64,000 nt of DNA from Desulfohalobiaceae bacterium S24 (GTDB lineage: Bacteria > Desulfobacterota > Desulfovibrionia > Desulfovibrionales > Desulfothermaceae): the NCBI GenBank assembly GCA_011389765.1, contig JAABTT010000009.1:1-64000 (forward strand). Reading direction: 5' to 3'. The notes below the pieces were generated by a model. That model was not told the DNA's origin. It saw only the letters and a list, made by a program, of their open reading frames with translations, and ran no database searches. Positions 16,827 to 25,741 of the stretch are shown here, piece by piece. Position 1 is the first letter of the stretch. Each line of letters begins with the position of its first letter. The position numbers and the translations under genes are program-made.

Positions 16827-17491
16827 GACTGCACATCCTCCCTCTCCACTTTTCTCGGCCCGCCGGCCCTGTCCGCGGACCAGTCCTTGACCGGGCTCAA
16901 GGTTTCATACTCCTCCAATCGGCCCAGGGAATCCAGGCGATCGACGATCAACTGCCAAGCGCAGGCCAGGTCCGGGTTGATTTCGCATTTGCCGTTGCTG
17001 GACCCGCCGCAGGGACCGTTCATGATCCGTTTGGCGCAGCGGGAGACCGGGCAGATTCCGCCGGTACGGGCCAGGATGCACTGTCCGCAGGCCTGGCAGC
17101 GTTCGGTCCACAGACCCCGGTGCTCGGTGGCTCCCAGAAAACAGGTGTTCACGCCGGGATAGATGGGCAGGCCCGGATAGTGTTCGGCCGTGAACTGAAC
17201 CCCGACTCCGCAGGCCAGGGAGACCAGCGCGTCATACTGGTCGGAGACGCCCCGGATTTCTTCCACATATTCCGAATCGCACTGCCGCTCCAGGGTCAAT
17301 TCCTCGATATTCTTTTCCCGGCCCTGATTCAAAAAATACATGCGCAGGGCCGAAGCCAGGATCTCGACTTCCTTTTTGCCTCCGGCCTCGCAGACCGTGA
17401 CGCACTCATTGCAGCCCAGAATAAGAATTCTTTCATGATCCTTGATCTCCTCGACGATCTCTTCTATAGGCTTTTTATCAGCAACTATCAT
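16823..17491 (-). CDS. metV: MetV zinc-finger subunit of methylenetetrahydrofolate reductase, copy 1
   Basis: 222 residues of the MetV (methylene-THF reductase C-terminal/zinc-binding) family, the partner that links MetF to its electron donors. Cysteine motifs: CNECVTVCEAGGKKE near residues 28-42, LERQCDSEY near 76, and the cluster CQACGQCILARTGG, CPVSRCAK and NGPCGGSSNGKCE between about 133 and 175. Ends are clear: the stop overlaps the metF start by ATGA. Upstream is a 321-base gap containing a REP-like element and a hairpin repeat, so metVF may have its own promoter or be read through from the mvhD1 side. Confidence 0.9.
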   Translation of the reverse strand: MIVADKKPIEEIVEEIKDHERILILGCNECVTVCEAGGKKEVEILASALRMYFLNQGREKNIEELTLERQCDSEYVEEIRGVSDQYDALVSLACGVGVQFTAEHYPGLPIYPGVNTCFLGATEHRGLWTERCQACGQCILARTGGICPVSRCAKRIMNGPCGGSSNGKCEINPDLACAWQLIVDRLDSLGRLEEYETLSPVKDWSADRAGGPRKVEREDVQS

Positions 17492-17570
17492 AAGCTTACC
17501 CCGTCCGGTTCATAATTTTCGATTTTCAATTCGGTCTAGCCCAATTTTTTCCTTAAATCCTTGTATGAAA

Positions 17571-17700
17571 ATTCGATTTTTCTTACTCCGTCACCCCGGC
17601 GTAGGCCGGGGTCCAGCTCTTACATTTCAATCTGGATTCCGGCCTACGCCGGAATGACGGAGGTGGTGGACCAATAGTTTCTTTCTCTGATCAAACTGGC
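17571..17700. repeat. REP-like palindromic intergenic element, copy 2
   Basis: Between metV and mvhD1 (17492-17812, no gene). CTCCGTCACCCCGGCGTAGG at 17586-17605 and the inverted partner from 17638 to 17661 enclose a short spacer; the flanks match copy 1 at 1876-2041 through GTGGACCAATAGTTTCTT and TGATCAAACTGGC. Copy 2 is the shorter, cleaner form. Confidence 0.8.
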
Positions 17701-17770
17701 AGTCGTGGATTTCAAAATGAATAGCAAAACAGTTAATCATAATATTGTATTAAATATCAAATAATTATGT

Positions 17771-17797
17771 GTCAGATTTGCCAGAGGCAGGGCTGAT
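17771..17797. repeat. Hairpin repeat GTCAG(N)TGCC-agM-GGCAGGGCTGA, degenerate copy
   Basis: GTCAGATTTGCCAGAGGCAGGGCTGAT resembles the perfect 12-bp hairpin at 62569-62595, including flanking ATATGTGT/TTATGTGT and TGAAACC/TTGAACC. Here the left arm has decayed. Confidence 0.6.
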
Positions 17798-17812
17798 ACC
17801 TGAAACCTTGCG

Positions 17813-18247
17813 TTAGGCCGCCTTCTTGTGTCTTGGCTGCTTGATCGGGCTGGGCCCCAACTCCATGATGGTCTCGTAAATCTCCTGGGCGTACTGGGCG
17901 AATCTCGGCCCTTCGCCGGATGAGAGGTTGAACATCTTGACCCTGTTTCCTCCCACTCCAATGGTATCCAGGATTTTTTGGGCCTGCTCCACCCGTTTCC
18001 TGGCCCGCAGGTTTCCGGTCAGGAAGTGGCAGTCCCCCTCCAGGCAGCCCACCACGGCCACACCGTCGGCTCCTTTTTCAAAGGCCCGCAGCACGTGGAT
18101 GATGTCCACCTTGCCGGTACAGGGAACCCGAATGATCTTCAAGCTCGGAGGATAGGTCAAACGCATCGAACCTGCCAGGTCCGCGGCATTGTATCCTCAG
18201 TAGCTGCAGCAGAAGGCGACAATGATCGGGTTGAATGCCTGGGTCAT
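17813..18247 (-). CDS. mvhD: MvhD/iron-sulfur subunit family protein, selenocysteine-containing (Sec17)
   Basis: A 2Fe-2S electron-transfer protein of the MvhD/VhuD family, which links an electron donor to HdrA. The real gene starts at the ATG overlapping the hdrA1 stop (ATGA) and reads through an in-frame TGA at 18197-18199. The sequence around it reads VAFCCSY-U-GYNAADLAG; in ordinary family members the U position is cysteine (compare [15 protein letters not shown] in the neighbour at 21506-22261). Downstream motifs RVPCTGKVDIIHVL and VVGCLEGDCHFLTGN are intact, and the total length (144 residues) is normal only with read-through. TGA as Sec is inferred. If TGA were a stop, the product would lose its N-terminus. 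Confidence 0.88.
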
Positions 18248-21200
18248 ACGGCTTCCTCCAGTAAGGCGTCAATTTTGCACATAAGTTGTTCGTCCTCGTA
18301 CCAGTTCAATTTGATGGCCTTGGCCGGGCATTCCGAAGCACAAATTCCGCAGCCGTGGCACATGGCTTCGTCGATCTCGCTGACGCCCTGATCGTTGATC
18401 CTGGGAATGCCGTGCGGGCAGGAGCGGACGCAGATCAGACAGGCGGCGCATTTGTCCGAATCCACGCTGGCCGTCACCGCGGACAGGGTCAGGTAGGGCT
18501 GGGAGAGCAGGGAAATGGCCCTGGAGGCCGCGGCCTTGGCCTGGGCCACTGCTTCGCCGATCAGCTTGGGACTGTGGGCCGTGCCGCAGACGTACATGCC
18601 TTCGGTGCTCATCTCCACCGGCCGCAATTTGACGTGGGCTTCCAAAAAATAGCCTTCTTCATTTCTGGGCGCCTTGAGGACCGAGGCCAGTTCTTCGGTG
18701 TCTTGGGCGCGCATGCCGGCGCTCAGGACCAGGAGATCACTGTCCGCCTGCAGCCGGCGTCCGAGCACGGGATCATCAAAGCTGACTTTTAGGGCTTCTG
18801 CAGTGGCCTCCACCCGGGGCGGATCCTCCGGGGTATATCGGAAAAAGAGAACCCCCTTTTGCCGGGCCAGGGTGTAATAGTCCTCGAGCAGGCCGTACAT
18901 GCGGATGTCCCGGTAGAGGATGGACACCGTGGCCTCCGGGTTCTGCTCCTTGATGTGCAGGGCGTTCTTGACGGCGCTCTGGCAGCAGATCCGGGAGCAA
19001 TTCGGGTTGTCTTCATTCCGGGAGCCGACACATTGGATCATGACCACGTTCTTCAGGTCCCGGGCCCCGCTCTGCTCCAGCCGGTCCGTGAGCTCCAGCT
19101 GGGTGCAGACCCGTTCGTCCCGGCCGTAGAGGTACTCCTCCGGCCGGTATTCCTGAGCCCCGGTGGCCAGAATAATGGCCCCGTGCTCGATCTTTCGTTC
19201 ATACATCCCGGGTCCCACCAGGACTTCAGTGGTGAAGTTCCCTTTGAATCCGGAAAAATTCACCACCAGGGACTGGGTCAAGACCTGGATCTTGGGATGG
19301 TTTTCCACGCGTAGAATCAAATCCTTGAGACCGGCCTGGACATCGGTTCCGTCGATGGCGGCGTGCAAGCGGCGGGCCAGGCCCCCGAGTGCGGCCTCTT
19401 TTTCCAGGAGGACACACTCGAACCCCTGTTCGGCCAGACCCAGGGCGGCGGTCATGCCGGCCAGCCCGCCGCCGACCACCACACTCCGCTTGTTGACCGG
19501 GATCTGTTTTTCGTGGAGCGGGGACAGGGTCGCTGAGCGGGAAACGGCCATGCGGACCAGTTCCTTGGCCTTTTGGGTGGCCGCGTCAAAGGCCCCCCCG
19601 TGCACCCAGGAATTTTGATTGCGGATATTGGCCATCTCGAAGAGGTACTTGTTCAGACCGCAGGCCTCCAGGGTGTCCATGAAGATGGGCTCGTGGGTTT
19701 TCGGGGAGCAGGAAGCCACCACCACCCGATTCAGTCGTTTCTCCTTGATGATGGCCTTCATGTTGTTCTGGGAGTCCTCGGAGCAGGTGAACAGGTTGAT
19801 CCCGGCAAAGGCCACCCCGGGCAGTTCGGAGGCGTAGGCCGTGACCGCCTTGGTGTCCACCCCGCCGGCGATATTGATGCCGCAGTTGCAGACAAAGACC
19901 CCGATGCGCAGATCTTCATTGCTGATGTCCTGCTCCTCGGGCAGGTCCACGGACCGGGTCTCGGTGTGGCGGGCGCCGGACAGCGGGGCGCCGGCAGCGC
20001 AGGCCGCAGCGCTGGCTTCGGTCACTGATTCGGGGATGTCCTTGGGGCCCTGAAAGACGCCGGAAACAAAAATCCCCGGCCGGCTGGTCTCCACCGGGGA
20101 AAAGGTCCCGGTTCTGGCGAAGTTGGAGGCATTCAGCTCCAGTCCGAGCTTATGGGCCAGGTCAATGGTCGATGGCTGGATCTGCAGACCGACGGACAGG
20201 ACCACCAGATCGAAGATCTCTTCGCGCAGTTCCCCGGATTCATCGAAGTATTGCAGGGCGAGATCTCCGGAATCCTGGATAGGGACCACACTGTGCACCC
20301 GGGATTTGATGAACCTGACCCCCTCCTGGTCCTTGGCCCGGTTGTAATACTTTTCGAAATCCTTGCCAAAGGTCCGGATGTCCATGTTGAAGATGGCGCA
20401 GTCCATGTCCGAGTGGGCGTGTTCCTTGGCGATCATGGCCTCTTTGATGGCGTACATGCAGCAGACCGAGGAACAGTAGCTGTTCTTGGAACGATTGATG
20501 TCCCTGGACCCCACGCATTGCAGCCAGGCTATCTTTTTCGGCTCCTGGCGGTCGTATGGCCGGGTCAGATTCCCGAAATATGGGCCGGAAGCACTCAGTA
20601 TCCGCTCGAATTCGGCGCTGGTGACCACGTTGGAATGGATCCCGTAACTCAGGTGATCGAGATCCCCTGGATTGTATTCTTCGCTGCCCGGGCAGAGGAT
20701 CACGGAGCCTACCCGGATCTCGGTGGTGCTCGGTTGATCCTCGTATTTGACTGCCCCGGCCAGACACATTTTTTCACAGAGACCGCAGCCGATGCAGGCC
20801 TCCTGATCGATGGCGAAGGACAGGGGAATGGCCTGAGGATAGTCGATATAGGTGGCCTTTCGGTATTGCAGGCCTTTGTTGTAGGTGTCCACTGCGGCGA
20901 CCGGACAGTGGGAGGCGCAATTGCCGCATCCGGTGCAGGTGAGGGGATCGATGAAGCGGGGCTTGTGGGCCACGCTAACCCGGAAGTTTCCCTGTTCGCC
21001 TTCCAGGGTCTCGATCTCGCTGTTGGCGATGATGTTCACATTCAGATGCCGGCCGACCTCGACCAGTTTCGGGGAGATGACTCACATGGCGCAGTCATTG
21101 GTGGGAAAGGTCTTGTCCAGCTTGGACATCATCCCGCCGATGCTCGGCGATTTCTCCAGGAGATAGACCCGGAAACCGGAATTGGCCAGATCCAGAGAGG

Positions 21201-21270
21201 CCTGCATGCCGGCGATCCCGGCCCCGACCACCAAAGCGGATCCGCTTTGTTCGCTGTGGATGTCTTGCAT
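18244..21270 (-). CDS. hdrA: HdrA-like FAD/iron-sulfur protein with selenocysteine (HdrA1, Sec63)
   Basis: Heterodisulfide-reductase subunit A family, the flavoprotein centre of bifurcating or confurcating complexes. 1008 residues, a duplicated form. N-terminal FAD site [16 protein letters not shown], then [21 protein letters not shown], where TGA at 21082-21084 replaces the usual second cysteine. Two 4Fe-4S sites follow ([29 protein letters not shown]), then [13 protein letters not shown], a second FAD module ([16 protein letters not shown], about residue 545) and two C-terminal 4Fe-4S sites ([24 protein letters not shown]). The start is the ATG with AAGGAG just upstream. The frame is continuous on both sides of the TGA. 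Adjacent mvhD1 overlaps its stop. Confidence 0.9.
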
Positions 21271-21298
21271 AATCACTCCTTATACTTACGGTCGTCAT

Positions 21299-21399
21299 AT
21301 ACCAGAAGTTGGCATAGTTTGCGGTTTGTATCTGCCTTCAATAAAACCTTTTAGAGATCCTGTAGGATAGTAGCTTTATTTTGGGCCAACTTCTGGTAT
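21299..21399. repeat. 15-bp perfect inverted repeat, 71-bp spacer, between mvhD2 and hdrA1
   Basis: ATACCAGAAGTTGGC at 21299-21313 is repeated inverted as GCCAACTTCTGGTAT at 21385-21399. It occupies most of the 235-base gap between the two genes. No tail of T residues follows, and no reading frame of note lies inside. It may be the ends of a very small non-autonomous element or an RNA structure in the transcript. Confidence 0.75.
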
Positions 21400-21505
21400 C
21401 TAATTGATGTAAAAGAAAATACAATCTTATGCTGAAACTACTCTGATTGCAGTCCTGAGCTTACACTGGAGTTTCACAAAAGCAGCCCGGGATTATCGCG
21501 GCGGC

Positions 21506-22261
21506 CTATGGGGCCACTGCGGAAAATTTGGGTTTGCTGTCTTTTAGAGAGCGCAGTTCCACCAGACCGCCCTTTTCCATCTGGGCCAGGAGAAAGGATA
21601 TCCTCGGGGGCTGCAGGCCGATCCGGTCCCTGATGTCGTAGACGGATTCGCAGCCCTGCCTGAGGGCTGCATAGATGAGATTTTGCTGATATTCCTGTTC
21701 CAGGATGGTATCCAGGACTGTTTCGTAGGCTTCCCGAGTCCATTTTCGGGCGTAGACATCCCCGGATTCGAGCAGATTTTTTTCCTTGCCCAGCGTCCAG
21801 CGCACCGGTTCTGAATCCAGGGTGCGTCGGGCGGCTTCCAGCTGCAGCTGCAGCCGGTCCCGCTGCAAAGGCCCCTGACGAGTGACCGAGGCCACCACTT
21901 CGCTGGTCAGGGAGGCAAAGCGCTGGGCCTCTGCCGAGGAAACCCAGGCCAGGTGAAGCCTGTCCGCACCGATACCCGAGAGTTCCAAGAGTTTTCGGGT
22001 CAATCTGATTTTATTCTCGGCTTGAACATTACCGTCCAGGTAATGGCAGTCACCGATGTGTCAACCGGAAACAAAGACCCCGTCGGCCCCGTTTTCCAGG
22101 GCTTCGAGGACAAAGACCGGATCCACCCGGCCGGAACACATGACCCGCACCGGCCTCAGGTTGGGAGGGTATTGCAGCCTGGAGACACCGGCCAGATCGG
22201 CCCCGGCATAGGCGCACCAGTTGCAGAGAAAGGCGACGATTTTCGGTTCAAATTCTGCCAT
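21506..22261 (-). CDS. mvhD: MvhD family protein with selenocysteine (Sec67) and C-terminal winged-helix-like extension
   Basis: 251 residues read through TGA at 22061-22063. The N-terminal half is MvhD-like: [15 protein letters not shown] near residue 12 and [14 protein letters not shown] near 40, both with cysteines, then [21 protein letters not shown], where U sits at the cysteine that opens C-H-x-G-D-C. So Sec is at a different family position than in mvhD1. A strong hairpin follows 15 bases after the TGA. Residues from about 145 form an extension absent from mvhD1, ending in a helix-turn-helix-like stretch ([31 protein letters not shown]). It probably joins HdrA2 or HdrA1 to an electron donor; the extension's role is unknown. 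Confidence 0.87.
22027..22045 (-). promoter_or_regulatory. SECIS-like hairpin downstream of the mvhD2 TGA
   Basis: On the coding strand CATTACC-TGGAC-GGTAATG forms a perfect 7-bp stem with a 5-base loop, starting 16 bases after the TGA. Bacterial SECIS elements lie within the coding region just after the UGA, at this distance. The stem codes for conserved residues (HYLDGN), so coding constraint alone could explain part of it. Confidence 0.6.
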
Positions 22262-22337
22262 ATGCTACCTCGTATGGGTCTTAGGGACTTATCGGTCCAT
22301 CTCTGTCACAGAAAACAAGAAAATGTGTTGCTTCGAA

Positions 22338-22586
22338 GCAGTTGCAGTCTTTGTCATAGAAATTGGAAATTGGAAATTGGAAATTTGATGAGCCGTAATA
22401 GAACACTCTGCTTTTCTGCATTCTTTTCTTGCCAATTTCCAATTTCGAATTTCCAATTTCGAAGTAGTCCTGAACCTTTGGGTTGCGGGCGGAGCCAGCT
22501 TTAGTATACTGCTCCAACTTACATTTTTCAGGATTCTGTCGTTGAAATCAGTCTTTATTTCAAAAACCCAAATTGGATCAGTATAT
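22338..22586. repeat. Composite intergenic repeat, copy 2 (central module inverted)
   Basis: Fills most of the 421-base gene-free gap between mvhD2 and hdrA2. Order: GCAGTTGCAGTCT (22338), AAATTGG units (22360-22385), the module running GATGAGCC...TTTTCTTGCC (22387-22432), CCAATTT/CGAATTT units (22432-22461) and AAATTGGATCAGTATAT (22570-22586). The outer blocks match copy 1 (62-300) in the same orientation, while the module is reversed. Confidence 0.75.
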
Positions 22587-22587
22587 A

Positions 22588-22682
22588 TTCCTCTTTCCGC
22601 GCTCCCCGCTCCCAGTTTTCCCCCTTCTTCGTCCCCCTTTCCCCGCTCCCCGCTCCGCGTTTCCCGTTTCCCCTTCCTCTCC
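22588..22682. repeat. Pyrimidine-rich CCGCGCTC/CCCCGCTC run at the 3' end of hdrA2
   Basis: Tandem-like units CCGCGCTCCCCGCTCCC, CCCCTTTCCCCGCTCCCCGCTC and CGCGTTTCCCGTTTCCC. On the minus strand it is a G-rich run directly after the hdrA2 stop. Similar CTCCGCG units lie at about 313-345, again next to an AAATTGGATCAGTATAT block. Confidence 0.6.
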
Positions 22683-25600
22683 TCAGACCGCGGCCCCGAT
22701 GGCGGCTTCGATCTGCCGGTCCCGGAAATGGAGCATGTCGATGGCCCGTTGGGGGCAGGAGGAGGCGCACAAACCGCAGCCCTTGCAGGATGCCGGAATG
22801 TTCGCGGCCCGATGGATATTTGCCTCCACCTCTTCGGCCTGGATGGCCCCAAAGGGACAGATTTCGATACACAGGCCGCAGCCGATGCATTTCCCCTGAT
22901 CGATCTGGGAAACGAGGGGTGAAATTCGGGCCTTGGATTGGGCCAGGATGGTTGCGGCCCGTCCGGCCGCAGCAGAGGCCTGGGCCAGGGACTCCTCGAT
23001 CGGTTTGGGATAATGGGCCAGGCCGCAGCAAAAAAGTCCGTCAGAGGCAAAATCCACCGGTCTGAGTTTGGCGTGGGCCTCCATGAAGAAGTGTTCTGCA
23101 TTGAGGGGCAGTTTGAACAACTGGGCCAGGTGCTGGGTCTGGTTCGGTTCAATGGCCGTGGCCAGGTTGATCAAATCGGCCTGGATTTCTACAGGCTGCT
23201 GCAGGATGGGGTCAAAGACCCGGACGCTGAGGGCCTCTCCGTTTTGGGTGACAAGGGGTTTGTTCTCCAGGCTGTAGCGGATGAAGACCACCCCCAGCTG
23301 CCTGGCTTTTGTGTAGAGCTTCTCCTTGGCCCCCGGGGCCCTGATGTCCCGGTAGAGGATGAAGACGTTCTTCTCCGGTGAGGCCTGCTTGATCCGGATG
23401 GCCTGGGTGATGGACGTGGTGCAGCAGATCCGGGAGCAGTAGGGACGCTCCTGGTTACGGGAGCCGACGCACTGAATGAAGACCACGTTCGAGGCCTGGG
23501 CCAGCTTGTCCGGATCCTGTTCGATTTCATGCCAGCGGGTCACATTGGGGTGCTCGGCACCGAGATATTCTTCGCTTCGGGTGGCCGTCCCCCCGGTGGC
23601 CAAGATGGTCGCCCCGTGCTCCACGCTCCGGGTCTGATCTCCCTGTTTGACCGTACTGCGGAAATTTCCGACAAAGCCGGAGGCGTCAAGCACTTCGGCA
23701 TTGAGCAGGGTGGTGATTTGGGTATGGGTCTGGACCCGCTCCCTGAGATCCCGGAGATAGGCCTGGACGTCTTCGCCGCTCCAGGTATGGGCTATGTCTC
23801 TGGCCACCCCGCCGAGTTCGGCGTCTCTTTCCAGGAGGGTGACGGCAAAACCCTGGTCGGCCAGGTTCAGGGCCGCGGTCATCCCGGAGAGCCCGCCGCC
23901 GATGACCAGGACCGCTTTGGTGATGTCCACGCTCAATTCCGGGATCGCTTCCAGGAGAGAGGCCTTGGCCACCGCCATCTTGACCAGATCTTTGGATTTG
24001 GCCGTTGCTTTTTCGCTGTCCCCGGAGTGGCACCAGGTACATTGATTCCGGATGTTGGCCATCTCAAAGAGATAGGGATTGAGGCCCGAGTCCCGGATGG
24101 TCTCCTGGAACAGTGCTTCGTGGGTCCTTGGGGTGCAGGCGGCCACCACCACCCGGTTAAGATCGTGCTCCCTCACGGTTGCCGCAATGTTGGCCTGGGT
24201 ATCCTGGGAACAGGAAAACTGATTTTCTTCAACATAGGCCACCCCGGGCAGGCTCTTGGCGAATTCTACGATGGAGGGCACGTCGGCCACCCCGCCGATA
24301 TTGGTGCCGCAGTTGCAGACAAACACCCCGATTCTGACCTCCTGCCCGGCGAAATCCTTTTCCGGTCCGAAATGCTTTTCCGAGACCAGGGTCCCTCGGG
24401 CCGCGGCCAGATCGATGCCGGCACTGCCCGCCGCGGCACTGGCCTCCATGACCGACTGGGGAATGTCCTTGCACTCCGTGGCCACCCCGGCGGCATAGAT
24501 TCCCGGGGTGCTCGTGCTCACCGGCGCAAAGTCCCGGGTCTTTAGAAAACGGTCTTCATTGCAGGCGATGCCCATCATCCGAGCGGTTTCCACTCCGGAT
24601 TCCGCGGGTTCCATGCCCACGGACAAAACCACCAGGTCGAAGGTTTCTTCCAGCCGGCAGCCATCTTCGGTGGCGTAGTGCAGGGCCACGGTCCCGTCGG
24701 GATCGGTCTGGGTGATGGAATGCACCCGGCTCCTGAGGAAGCGGACCCCGTCCTGTTCAGCCTTGGTGTAATATTTTTCAAAGTCCTTGCCCGAGGTGCG
24801 CAGGTCCATGTAGAAAATGGACGCTTCACAGTCCGAGCCCACATGTTCTTTGGCCATGAGCGCCTCTTTAATGGCATACATGCAGCAGACCCCTGAACAG
24901 TAGCCATGGTCGCAGCGGTTGATCTCCCGGGAACCCACGCATTGCAGCCAGGCGATCTTTTTGGCGGTCCGGCCGTCCGAAGGGCGAAGCACATGCCCCT
25001 GGGTCGGTCCGCCCGCCGAAAGGATCCGTTCAAACTCGATGCTGGTGACAACGTTGGAGAGGGCACTGTACTGGTAGGTGTCAAAGGAACCGGGATCAAA
25101 GGTCTGCAGCCCGGTGGTCAGGATAATCGAGCCCACGTTGAGCTCCAGGGTCTGCTCCTGATCTTCAAAGAGGATGGCCCCGGTGGGGCAGAATTTTTCA
25201 CAGGCCTTGCATTTGCCTTTTTTGAAATAGATGCAGCGATCATGGTCGATCACATACTTCAGGGGCACGGCCTGGGGATAGGGCACATAGATGGCCTTGC
25301 GCTTGCTGAGGCCTGCTTCATAGTCGTCCGCGGTCCTGGCCGGGCATTTTTCCGAGCACAGCCCGCAGGCAATACATTTCTCCATATCCACGTAGCGCGG
25401 GATTTTCTTCACGGAAACCCGGAAATCCCCCTGCTGTCCCGCAACAGACAGGACCTCGGACAGGGTCAGGATCTCGATGTTATCATGCCGGCCGACCTCG
25501 ACCAGTTTCGGAGAAATGATTCACATGGAGCAGTCATTGGTGGGAAAAGTCTTGTCCAGTTGGGCCATGGTCCCGCCGATGGCCGGAGATTTTTCCAGCA

Positions 25601-25736
25601 GATAGACAAAATAGCCGGAATCAGCCAGATCCAGGGCGGACTGCATTCCGGCGATGCCGCCGCCGACCACCAAAACTGCGCCTACCGGGGGCGCTGTTGC
25701 TACGCTCGCTACTGCATGCATGTCTGTGTGTAACAT
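22683..25736 (-). CDS. hdrA: HdrA-like FAD/iron-sulfur protein with selenocysteine (HdrA2, Sec72)
   Basis: Second duplicated HdrA, 1017 residues, read through TGA at 25521-25523. FAD site [16 protein letters not shown] near residue 23; [21 protein letters not shown] around the TGA, with Sec where most HdrA have Cys. Iron-sulfur sites: [13 protein letters not shown], then [19 protein letters not shown] (unusual spacing compared with HdrA1), [12 protein letters not shown], a second FAD module ([16 protein letters not shown]) and C-terminal [15 protein letters not shown] and [15 protein letters not shown]. It begins five bases after the stop of the MetF-like gene, which implies translational coupling. 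It is related to HdrA1 throughout and probably arose by duplication. Confidence 0.9.
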
Positions 25737-25741
25737 CGTAT

